A stretch of 64,000 nt of DNA, from positions 1 to 64,000 of the forward strand of contig JBKECS010000004.1 of the NCBI GenBank assembly GCA_047974805.1, read 5' to 3'. Each line of letters opens with the position of its first letter. Position 1 is the stretch's first letter. Made by a program: the position numbers and the translations under genes. Below, in pieces: positions 34,255-41,581 of the stretch. Source of the DNA: JAJXUB01 sp047974805. Lineage in GTDB: Bacteria; Actinomycetota; Actinomycetes; Actinomycetales; Dermatophilaceae. Below the pieces are notes generated by a model. The model ran no database searches. It had not been told where the DNA came from and worked only from the letters and a program-made list of their open reading frames with translations.

Positions 34255-34808
34255 CCTCCGGATTTACGCCACAGGTGAGAAACCCGAGGTTCGCAGGGGA
34301 AAGTTTCCCGTGCGAGCCTCTGGTTTGCCGTGCGAAGCACCTCTCAGCCCGCTAGGCATACAGCCTTAGGCCATCGATACGAGAAGGCAAGCCGGCTCGC
34401 TGTCGGCAAGAAGGGCCCCATATGCCCAGTCGAAGCGTTGAGGCGTCACGGCCGCCGCCGATCGGCGGCGGAAAGGCCCGCGTATGCCCAGTAGAAGCTC
34501 CCCAAGGTCGAATGCAGGGTTCGGCGACTGCAGGGTTCGGGAGAAGGCGCAGGGCTTGAAGGCAACAGCCGCGCTTGGCAGGACGGCCTGGTTCGGTGCG
34601 ACTGCGCGGCAGGCCACCAGACCCCGCGACCCCACGGTCGGCCTTAAGACCAGGAGGCCTCATAGCCCAGCCCGGTCAGCCTTGACGCCACGGCGACGGC
34701 GCCGCTACGCCGTGCTGCCCGGCGACTTCGCTAGAGAAGCCAGAGGTTCGCACGGGAAACTTTCCCGCGCGAACCTCGGGTTTGTCACCTGTGGCGTAAA
34801 TCCGGAGG
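34255..34808. repeat. Element bounded by 70-bp inverted repeats (MITE-like), no gene inside
   Basis: The 741-bp gap 34149-34889 holds no credible gene. The left arm at 34255-34324 matches the reverse complement of the right arm at 34739-34808 with about five mismatches. Each arm contains its own near-perfect palindrome centred on GGGAAA/TTTCCC (34288-34318 and 34745-34775), so two strong hairpins can form. The interior, about 414 bp, carries two GTATGCCCAGTAGAAGC-like stretches (near 34420 and 34480) but no transposase. Past the right arm the match picks up CTCAACCTCC again, which is the clpB-side half of the HAIR plus its flank. It could be a non-autonomous mobile element or a duplicated and inverted regulatory segment. 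Confidence 0.7.
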
Positions 34809-34889
34809 TTGAGGTAAAAGGGAGGTTGGGGCGGGGGGAGAGGGAAGGGGAGAGGTAACCAGGTGGTATGACGTCACGAACGGACGATG

Positions 34890-36401
34890 TCAGCAGGCGT
34901 CCTTCAGGTCGGTCAGACCATCGGTGGGGGTCGGTGAGGTGGTCGGGGTCCCGCCGGATGTTGAGGACGGCGGTGTGGTCGGAGTCCCGGTTGAGGTTGG
35001 CGGCGCCGTCGCCGTCTTGGGCGGCGGATTGATCGCCTCATCGATGAGAGTGCGAATCTTGTCGTAATCCGGACGGCCCGTGTTGACCACCTGATTGGTG
35101 ACAGGAAGGCTCTTGATGCTCCCCTGCTGGATGCGCTGGGCTAGCTCGGACCATGCGGAGAGGTCTGAGGCAGGGATGTCGACATCGACGTTGTGTTTGA
35201 AGACCGCCGCCAGCTGGCCGTAGTTGGCCAGAAGGCTCACCGGGTTGGACTGGTTGATCAAGGCGCCCACGAGGCATCGTTGACGCCGCATCCGATCGAA
35301 GTCGTCGGACTGGGCCCGGGACCGCGCATACCACAGCGCCTGCTCACCGTTGAGGTGCTGCGGGCCAGTCTCGATCCAGTTCTCTTGGCCGTTGGTCCAG
35401 ATGATCCCGCCGGCACCGTTGCTCTTGCAGTGCATGCACAGCCGGGACTTGACGTTGACCTCAACCCCGCCCACGGCGTCCACGAGTTGCTCGAACCCTT
35501 TGAGGTCGATGATGACGCTCTGGTTGATTTCCAGCCCGGTGATGTTGCCCAGAGCCCGACGAGTCTCGGTGTACCCCGGCGTGGGGTCGTCGGGGAAAAG
35601 GTCCGGGTGGCCCTCCGCCTCAGTCCACACGCCGTTGAGCAGACAGTTGGTGTTCGTGCCCGTGGCCGGATCGATGCAGTGGAACCCGTCGGGATACAAC
35701 GTATGCAGCGGGTCATCGGGCGCGAACGGCACATAGTCCAGGTTGCGGGGCAGACCGATGAGCAGGGTGTCGCCCGACTTCGTGTCGATGCTCGCGATCA
35801 TCATCGAATCCGAGCGGACCCCGATCCGGTCGCGACCCGAGTCGGAACCGATGAGCATGACGTTGACCCGCGGCGTGTTCCGCCACGGGTCCTCCGCCTC
35901 GGGATCGACGTGAGATCCGCTGGTTGCCTTGGGGCCGGAGGAAAAGACCGTTTGGACCAGATCTCGCTGGATACCCAGGGTCCGCACCGCGAACGTCGTC
36001 GGAATCGCGACGAGGACGGCGCACAGCGCGGTGAACAGGCGCACGGTCCACCGATCGACACTGGTCAACCGCTCAGGTCGGGTGACCTTGCTGGTCAGCA
36101 GGACGGCACCGATCCAGACCAGGGCGCCGAGCACGGCCACGACCGCGAACATCAGCAGCGCCCTCGAGCTCAGCCCGATGCTCAAGGCTGTGCCCACCAC
36201 GCCCCCGGACATGACGCGCACGGCGACCCAGATGAGGCTGGCCAGGAACAACAGCACCAGGCTGAAGCCCACCAGCGCCGCGCGCGTGCCGAGCAGCCCC
36301 GACCCCGGCACCACCGTGCTGGCCCCCGTATGCAGATAGAACCGCCGGAAGGCGGCGCGGCGGTTCAAACGTCGCGCGCGGCGGGTCACAGGGGCGGTCA
36401 T
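34890..36401 (-). CDS. LytR-CpsA-Psr (LCP) family cell-wall glycopolymer transferase
   Basis: 503 aa. The Arg-rich cytoplasmic N-terminus is followed by about three membrane helices (residues 42-145) and then the extracytoplasmic LCP domain. Motifs: VNVMLIGSDSGRDR, RSDSMMIASID, IGLPRNLD, VGGVEVNV and LNGEQALWYARSR, with the Arg and Asp residues that bind the polyprenyl-pyrophosphate substrate. Two Cys pairs (FHCID..TNCLL and CMHC) may form disulfides. The C-terminus is a Pro/Thr-rich tail. LCP enzymes attach teichoic-acid-like or arabinogalactan-type polymers to peptidoglycan. No glycopolymer genes are adjacent. Confidence 0.92.
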   Translation of the reverse strand: MTAPVTRRARRLNRRAAFRRFYLHTGASTVVPGSGLLGTRAALVGFSLVLLFLASLIWVAVRVMSGGVVGTALSIGLSSRALLMFAVVAVLGALVWIGAVLLTSKVTRPERLTSVDRWTVRLFTALCAVLVAIPTTFAVRTLGIQRDLVQTVFSSGPKATSGSHVDPEAEDPWRNTPRVNVMLIGSDSGRDRIGVRSDSMMIASIDTKSGDTLLIGLPRNLDYVPFAPDDPLHTLYPDGFHCIDPATGTNTNCLLNGVWTEAEGHPDLFPDDPTPGYTETRRALGNITGLEINQSVIIDLKGFEQLVDAVGGVEVNVKSRLCMHCKSNGAGGIIWTNGQENWIETGPQHLNGEQALWYARSRAQSDDFDRMRRQRCLVGALINQSNPVSLLANYGQLAAVFKHNVDVDIPASDLSAWSELAQRIQQGSIKSLPVTNQVVNTGRPDYDKIRTLIDEAINPPPKTATAPPTSTGTPTTPPSSTSGGTPTTSPTPTDGLTDLKDAC

Positions 36402-36444
36402 TCACATCTCATTCGATGATCGCTGCGGGGGCGGTTGTTTTGGG

Positions 36445-36461
36445 GTCTGCCAACAGCAGAC
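36445..36461. terminator. Small hairpin downstream of fhs
   Basis: GTCTGC-CAACA-GCAGAC forms a perfect 6-bp stem with a 5-nt loop in the 133-bp gap between the fhs stop (minus strand, 36535) and the LCP start (36401). It lacks a following U-run on the minus strand, so it could be a weak terminator or a leader hairpin of the LCP gene. Confidence 0.25.
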
Positions 36462-36534
36462 AGATCTGCCGTAGGGTAACCCACCAACTTGAGCGCTTGG
36501 CCGCAAGCCATCGGCGCACCGGAGCCCGCACGCA

Positions 36535-38265
36535 TCAGGACAAACCAACGATCTCGCCCTCCACATCAAGGTCGATGTGTGCCGCGGCTGGGTCGCGGGG
36601 CAGTCCTGGCATGGTGCGCATGTCCCCGGCAATGGCGTAGACATAGCCAGCCCCCACGGCGGCCCTCACCTGTTGAACCGGCAAACGCCAACCTGTCGGT
36701 GCGCCCAACAGGGCCGGATCGGAGCTGATCGACAGATGGGTCTTGGCGATCACCACGGACAGCCTCCCATACCCCAATTCCTCGAACCGGGCCAGATCGC
36801 GCGCCGCCGCGGGCGCGTAGTCCACGCCCTCGGCGCCGTAGATGCCGGTCGCCACCGCGAAGATCTTCTCCGTCAGTGGCGCGTCCAGGGGATAGGTAGG
36901 GGTGAAGGTCGTCGGGTCGGCGCACGCCTGGACAACGATGCGGGCCAGCTCAGTGGCCCCCGCTCCACCGTCACACACGTGCGTTGTCACCGCCGCCCGA
37001 GCCCCCGCCTCGCGCGCAGCGCGCAGGATGACCTCGTGCTCGCTGGGGAAGTCCCCGGGGAAGGCGTTGATGGCCACCACCGGAGAAACCCCGAAGGAGC
37101 GGACAATGCCCAGATGAGCCATGAGGTTCGGTAGTCCAGCCCGGACGTCCTCGGGGTTCTCGGCGAGCATTTGGGCCGGAAGGGGCCGGCCGGCGGCCAC
37201 GCGATAGTGGCCCGAATGGGCCTTCAGGGCCCGCACGGTGACGACGAGGACGGCCGCATCGGGGCTCAGCCCAGCGACTCGGCACTTGATGTTGAAGAAC
37301 CGTTCCGCGCCCATGTCGGCGCCGAACCCGGCTTCGGTGAGCAGGTAGTCCCCCATCCGTATGCCGACCTGATCGGCCACGACCGAGGAGTTGCCCGTGG
37401 CGATGTTGCCGAACGGCCCGGTGTGGACGAGCACCGGGGTGTGTTCCAACGTCTGCAGCAGATTGGGTTTGAGGGCGTCCTTGAGGATGACCGCCATCGC
37501 ACCGGCAGCGTGCAACTGTTCGGCGGTGACCGGCTGACCGGCATACGTGTAGCCGATGACGATGCGACCCAGCCGATCGCGCAGGTCCGCCAGGGAAGTG
37601 GCCAGCGCGAGGATGACCATGACTTCGGAGGCGGCGGTGATGTCGAACCCGGACTGCCTCGGGAAACCATCGATCCGGGCGCCCAGTCCATTGACGATGT
37701 TGCGCAGGCTGCGGTCGTTGATGTCGAGCACCCGGCGCCAGGCGATGTTCCGCGGGTCGATGCCCAGATCGTTGCCGTGATGCACACGGTTGTCGATCAT
37801 CGCTGCGAGCAGGTTGTGCGCTGCGGTGACGGCGTGAAAGTCCCCGGTTAGGTGCAAGTTGAGCTTGTCCATGGGCACCACTTGGCTGTACCCGGCACCT
37901 GCGGCGCCCCCCTTGATCCCGAACGTCGGCCCCATAGAGGGCTGGCGCAGCGCCAGCACGCTGGACCGGCCGATCCGGGCCAGGCCCTGAGCCAGCCCCA
38001 CCGCCGTGGTGGTCTTGCCTTCACCGAACGGTGTCGGGGTCATAGCGGTGATCACGACGTACTTCCCCCGCGGGCGGCCGGTGAGATCATCGGCTGCAGC
38101 TAGATCGACCTTGGCGACGTGGCGTCCATATGGCTCTACCCGGTCTTCTCGAACCCCGGCGGCAGCGGCGACTTCGGCGATCGGCAGCAGGGCGGCGTTG
38201 CGAGCGATGTGCAGATCCGAGGGCATGTTGTCCCGGTCAGAGCCGGGTAACGGCGTCGCCACCAT
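36535..38265 (-). CDS. fhs: Formate-tetrahydrofolate ligase
   Basis: 576 aa from ATG 38265, which has GGGAGG upstream; an internal ATG at 38226 would give 563 aa, nearer the usual 555-560. The enzyme makes 10-formyl-THF from formate, THF and ATP. Visible are the P-loop TPFGEGKTTTAVGL, RQPSMGPTFGIKGGAAGAG, NLHLTGDFHAV, GFDITAASEVMVI and the C-terminal AIAGDMRTMPGLPRDPAA. It stands alone on the minus strand. A pair of 28-bp direct repeats lies in the spacer upstream of it. Confidence 0.96.
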   Translation of the reverse strand: MVATPLPGSDRDNMPSDLHIARNAALLPIAEVAAAAGVREDRVEPYGRHVAKVDLAAADDLTGRPRGKYVVITAMTPTPFGEGKTTTAVGLAQGLARIGRSSVLALRQPSMGPTFGIKGGAAGAGYSQVVPMDKLNLHLTGDFHAVTAAHNLLAAMIDNRVHHGNDLGIDPRNIAWRRVLDINDRSLRNIVNGLGARIDGFPRQSGFDITAASEVMVILALATSLADLRDRLGRIVIGYTYAGQPVTAEQLHAAGAMAVILKDALKPNLLQTLEHTPVLVHTGPFGNIATGNSSVVADQVGIRMGDYLLTEAGFGADMGAERFFNIKCRVAGLSPDAAVLVVTVRALKAHSGHYRVAAGRPLPAQMLAENPEDVRAGLPNLMAHLGIVRSFGVSPVVAINAFPGDFPSEHEVILRAAREAGARAAVTTHVCDGGAGATELARIVVQACADPTTFTPTYPLDAPLTEKIFAVATGIYGAEGVDYAPAAARDLARFEELGYGRLSVVIAKTHLSISSDPALLGAPTGWRLPVQQVRAAVGAGYVYAIAGDMRTMPGLPRDPAAAHIDLDVEGEIVGLS

Positions 38266-38346
38266 GCCATCATCCTCCCTGCCAGCACGCACCCGTAGGA
38301 TCGACACCGTGACAGCCGCTGGCCGTCGGTGCAACCGCCCCAGACC

Positions 38347-38434
38347 GTCGTGCCCACGCCATGGGAAGGACCGGTCGCAGGCGCAGGAGCGGCTGTTGGG
38401 GCTGTTGTCGTGCCCACGCCATGGGAAGGACCGG
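38347..38434. repeat. Two perfect 28-bp direct repeats with a 32-bp spacer
   Basis: Identical 28-bp copies at 38347-38374 and 38407-38434 begin GTCGTGCCCACGCC and end GGAAGGACCGG. They contain the small inverted repeat CCCA-CGCCA-TGGG and are separated by an unrelated 32-bp spacer. The 28/32 geometry is that of type I CRISPR units, but there are only two copies and no cas genes in the window. The second copy supplies the GGAAGGA ribosome site of the DUF202 gene at 38439, so a duplicated leader segment is the simpler reading. Confidence 0.75.
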
Positions 38435-38438
38435 AATC

Positions 38439-38819
38439 GTGACACCTCCTGAGCCATCCGCGAGCGCGGTGCACTGGAGTCAGCAGGGGGAGGACCCGGA
38501 CTACCGGTTCACGTTGGCCAACGAACGGACCTTCCTGGCTTGGATCCGGACGTCGTTGGCGCTCATTGCCGGCGGCGTGGCTCTGAAGAGCCTGGTCCCG
38601 CCGTTCGCCATCCCCGGGTTGCGCACCGGTCTGAGCCTCATCCTGGCCGGGCTTGGGTTGGTCGTCGCCGTCAGCGCCTACCAGCATTGGCGCAAATACG
38701 AGATTGCGATGCGGCAACAACGCTCCCTGCCACCGTCAAAGATGATGGTGGCGATGGGGTTGGGACTGGCCTTGGCTGCCGTGATCGTCGTCGTTGAAGT
38801 CATCACCTCGTGGGAATGA
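38439..38819 (+). CDS. DUF202 (YidH-like) membrane protein
   Basis: 126 aa from a GTG at 38439, eight bases after GGAAGGA; an in-frame ATG at 38421 is possible. It has the DUF202 signature NERTFLAWIRTSLALIAGGVA followed by two more membrane helices, three in total. The family is small, integral to the membrane and of unknown function. Its last bases overlap the start of a second DUF202 gene (ATGA, 38816-38819), so the two products are probably made together and may form a complex. Confidence 0.85.
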   Translation: MTPPEPSASAVHWSQQGEDPDYRFTLANERTFLAWIRTSLALIAGGVALKSLVPPFAIPGLRTGLSLILAGLGLVVAVSAYQHWRKYEIAMRQQRSLPPSKMMVAMGLGLALAAVIVVVEVITSWE

Positions 38820-39169
38820 ACGCGAGCACCCTCGGTCCGGTGGGCGGACCGGCCGATCCGGGGCTGCAGGGCGAGCGCACGGGCCTGGCATGGGTACGCA
38901 CATCGTTGACTGTCGCTGCCAATGCCGCCCTCATCGGCCGGGCCGGGATAGTGGAAGACGTGGCCGGCTTGGTGGCAGCAAGCGTGCTGCTGGCGATGAT
39001 CGCCACGGCCTTGGCCTTCATCGGGTGGCATCGTCACGTCGATATCGAGCGACAGGTTCGCGCCTCGGTCAACCCCGCGCGGCCGAGGCTCATGGCGCTC
39101 GCCACCATCGCCACTGTGCTCGCGGCATTTGCCGTGCTCGCCTCGGTCCTGCTGGGCAACAATCTGTGA
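38816..39169 (+). CDS. Second DUF202 membrane protein
   Basis: 117 aa from ATG 38816; a GTG at 38810 is in frame too. It opens with DPGLQGERTGLAWVRTSLTVAA, the DUF202 motif, and has three membrane helices like its neighbour but low overall identity to it. A tandem of two different DUF202 proteins is common in actinobacteria, consistent with a heteromeric membrane unit. No function is known. It converges with the idi gene across 53 bp. Confidence 0.85.
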   Translation: MNASTLGPVGGPADPGLQGERTGLAWVRTSLTVAANAALIGRAGIVEDVAGLVAASVLLAMIATALAFIGWHRHVDIERQVRASVNPARPRLMALATIATVLAAFAVLASVLLGNNL

Positions 39170-39222
39170 TCTCGGCCCACCGAGGAGACCGCGGGATGGG
39201 TGGGCTGGGCACCGCCGACAGA

Positions 39223-39771
39223 TCAGCCGAACCTCCCTCGACACCGGATCAGCACCGGCAGGACGTATGCCAGCCACGGGGCGAAGCGCTCCGGGCAGTC
39301 GTCCAGATCCGCCGTCAACTGTTCCTCGCTCACCCAAGCGATCTCGGCGACCTCCTCCGGGTTGGGGTGGGTCGCCGATATCGCCGACCCGATCAGCACA
39401 TGGTCCAATTCGTGTTCCATCAAGCCGGACTGCGGATCGGTCGCGGCATACGTCATCGTCCCCACCGCATGCAGCGGCCCGGCCGCCACCCCCAGTTCGG
39501 CGCGCAGTCGACGACGAGCCGCCTCGTCCACTCGTTCGCCCGGCGCGGGGTGACCGCACGCGGTGTTCGCCCACAGTCCGGCAAAGTGATATTTGCTGTC
39601 CGCTCGGCGCTGGAGCAAATAGCGCCCCTCGGAATCGGTCAGCATGACCGACACCGCCCGGTGCAGCGGGGCGGGAGGGCGATGGGCGCCGAGCTTGTCG
39701 GATCTGCCGATTTCGACGTCGTCGGCATCGACGAGGACGATCTCGAGTTGAGCCTGGTCGGGCGGTGTCAC
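39223..39771 (-). CDS. idi: Isopentenyl-diphosphate delta-isomerase, type 1
   Basis: 182 aa from GTG 39771; a TTG at 39795 is the other option. It is a Nudix-fold enzyme interconverting IPP and DMAPP for isoprenoid synthesis. The catalytic Cys is in NTACGHPAPGE and the Glu/His metal ligands in HRAVSVMLTD and LMEHELDHVLIG, and YLLQRRADSKYHFAGLW is present. It is monocistronic here, with no other terpenoid genes around. Confidence 0.95.
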   Translation of the reverse strand: MTPPDQAQLEIVLVDADDVEIGRSDKLGAHRPPAPLHRAVSVMLTDSEGRYLLQRRADSKYHFAGLWANTACGHPAPGERVDEAARRRLRAELGVAAGPLHAVGTMTYAATDPQSGLMEHELDHVLIGSAISATHPNPEEVAEIAWVSEEQLTADLDDCPERFAPWLAYVLPVLIRCRGRFG

Positions 39772-39896
39772 GGGCCAAGGGTACGCGGCGGGCAAGGGCG
39801 ACTCGGCCGGCCTCGCCGTGGCTGGCCCGGCCTCACCGTCACTGTGCCTTGCACCGCATGGGCCACCAGGCTCCCGCCCGGGTCGCTACCCCAGCC

Positions 39897-41021
39897 TCAA
39901 CCGTCGCCGGTAATGGCAGCAGTCCACCGTTCCTCGACCCTGCCATAACGCCAGACGGCGAGGGAGACCAGCCAGGTGGCCACGAACAGGGCGACGATGG
40001 CATACCCGACGTTGTCGAGGCTGATAGAGGCGACCCAACCGATCGGGCCGGTGGTCACGTCGAACCGTTCGGCCAACACGGCAATGAGCTCGATGGACCC
40101 GATGATCAGAGCGACCATGACCGACAGCGCGGTGACGGTGATGTTGTAGTAGACCTTGCGCACCGGCCGGGCAAAGGCCCAGTGGTAGGCCGCATTCATG
40201 AACGCCCCGTCGATGGTGTCCAACAAGGACATGCCGGCGGCGAACAGGATCGGCAGCGTGAGGATGGCATACCAGGGTAGGGCAACGGCGGCGGCTCCGC
40301 CGGCCAGCACGAGGAGGGAAATCTCGGTGGCGGTGTCGAAGCCCAGGCCGAAGAGCACGCCGATGGGGTAGATGTGCCACGGCTTGCGGACCGTCTTGGT
40401 CAGGCCGCCGAGGAAGCGGTTGAGCCCGCCCCGGTTCGCTAGCTGGGTCTCCAATTCCTGTTCGGAGTACTCGCCACGACGCATCCGGGTGAACACGCGG
40501 ACAATCCCGATCAGCGCCGCCAGGTTGAGCACGCCGAGGATGAGCAGGAACACCCCCGAAACGCTCGGTCCAATGATCCCGGTGACCGTGTGCAAGGTCG
40601 AGTTGTCGTCATCGACCTGGCCGATGAGCGTACGTATGCCGGCAGCCAGGGCAAGGCACATGGCGAAGACGACAGTGGAATGGCCCAGGCTGAACCAGAA
40701 GCCGACGCTGACCGGACGCTGCCCGTCCCCGATGAGTTTGCGGGTGGTGTTATCGATGGCGGCAATGTGGTCGGCGTCGAAGGCGTGCCGCATCCCCAGG
40801 ACGTACGCGGTGATGCCGAGGCCGATCCCATAGATCTGCCCGCCGAGGTCGTAGTGCGCTGGGGCGACGATCCCGATGAGCAGGCCGAACCCGACGACAT
40901 GAAGCAGCAGGACGAACGAACCCATGGCGCCCAGGGCGCGCCATTGGCGTGGGCCGAAGCCGTGCATGCTGCGGTCCTGCACCTGGTCAGCCTCACGCTC
41001 GTGAGTCGATTCCACTGTCAT
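39897..41021 (-). CDS. NixA/HoxN-type nickel/cobalt permease
   Basis: 374 aa from ATG 41021. It is an eight-helix transporter with the family signature RHAFDADHIAAIDN in helix II and GLGFDTATEI further on, both needed for Ni/Co binding. The acidic loop after residue 140 is typical. The gene stands alone with a Nur-like box 10 bp upstream, which suggests that uptake is shut off when nickel is sufficient and so favours nickel over cobalt as substrate. No urease or hydrogenase gene is in the window. Confidence 0.93.
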   Translation of the reverse strand: MTVESTHEREADQVQDRSMHGFGPRQWRALGAMGSFVLLLHVVGFGLLIGIVAPAHYDLGGQIYGIGLGITAYVLGMRHAFDADHIAAIDNTTRKLIGDGQRPVSVGFWFSLGHSTVVFAMCLALAAGIRTLIGQVDDDNSTLHTVTGIIGPSVSGVFLLILGVLNLAALIGIVRVFTRMRRGEYSEQELETQLANRGGLNRFLGGLTKTVRKPWHIYPIGVLFGLGFDTATEISLLVLAGGAAAVALPWYAILTLPILFAAGMSLLDTIDGAFMNAAYHWAFARPVRKVYYNITVTALSVMVALIIGSIELIAVLAERFDVTTGPIGWVASISLDNVGYAIVALFVATWLVSLAVWRYGRVEERWTAAITGDG

Positions 41022-41031
41022 GGCGCCACTA

Positions 41032-41048
41032 TTGCAAATATCTCGCAA
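41032..41048. promoter_or_regulatory. Nur-like box upstream of the nickel permease
   Basis: On the minus strand the sequence is TTGCGA-GATAT-TTGCAA, one mismatch from the Streptomyces Nur pattern TTGCAA-N5-TTGCAA. It begins 10 bp upstream of the ATG at 41021, where a bound repressor would block transcription. Nur is the nickel-responsive Fur-family repressor. The match and the gene it precedes support each other. Confidence 0.7.
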
Positions 41049-41089
41049 TAAGCCAACCGGTGAAAGCCGACGGCCTCATGGGCGGTGTA

Positions 41090-41581
41090 TCAACATCCCG
41101 TCTTTGCGACGGTGCCGGGCCCACGATCGTGGTCGTAATGTTCGATGTCGCCGACTTTTGCCGCGGAAGGGGAGCTCTCGTCGAATCGATATCCAAGCCA
41201 CTCCCGCACCAGCCGACGGGCCACCTCCACTCCGATGACTCGTTGCCCAAGGCATAGCACTTGAGCGTTATTGCTCAAGACCGAGCGTTCAACGGAGAAC
41301 GTGTCGTGGGCAGTGACCGCCCGTACCCCAAGGACCTTGTTCGCGGTGATAGCCATGCCCAGACCAGTCCCACACACCAGCACGGCGCGATCGACATGCC
41401 CGGCGGCGATCATCTCGGCCGCGATGAGAGCGATGTGTGGATAGGAGGTCTGGTGATCCTCGCCTGCCACACCGGCATCGACGACTTCGGCGACCCGCTC
41501 GTCGGCCAGCAGGTCCGCCTTGAGTCGTTCTTTGTAGTCATATCCGGCATCGTCACTGCCGAGGACGACCCGCCACCCCAT
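41090..41581 (-). CDS. RpiB/LacAB-type sugar-phosphate isomerase
   Basis: 163 aa from ATG 41581, coupled to the kinase gene by TAATG. It has RpiB family motifs: VVLGSDDAGYDYKERL, VVDAGV, YPHIALIAAEMI, the Cys base and anion loop VLVCGTGLGMAITANKV, and AHDTFSVERSVLSNNA. RpiB enzymes isomerise ribose 5-phosphate; relatives next to DhaK-like kinases (DerI, LerI, EryI in mycobacteria) act on tetrulose phosphates. The adjacent DhaK-DhaL gene therefore suggests a tetrose or other short-sugar phosphate as substrate. Confidence 0.9.
   Translation of the reverse strand: MGWRVVLGSDDAGYDYKERLKADLLADERVAEVVDAGVAGEDHQTSYPHIALIAAEMIAAGHVDRAVLVCGTGLGMAITANKVLGVRAVTAHDTFSVERSVLSNNAQVLCLGQRVIGVEVARRLVREWLGYRFDESSPSAAKVGDIEHYDHDRGPGTVAKTGC

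Noticed and set aside
34352..34663. 103-codon minus-strand frame inside the inverted-repeat element
   Set aside because: Low-complexity composition, no ribosome site, competing frames on both strands, and no recognisable family.
38347..38434. A functional CRISPR array
   Set aside because: Only two repeats, no cas genes, and one repeat serves as a gene leader. Kept only as a repeat feature and a finding.
39171..39184. CTCGG/CCGAG hairpin between the DUF202 and idi genes as terminator
   Set aside because: Stem of only 5 bp and no U-run; in such GC-rich DNA this is expected by chance.
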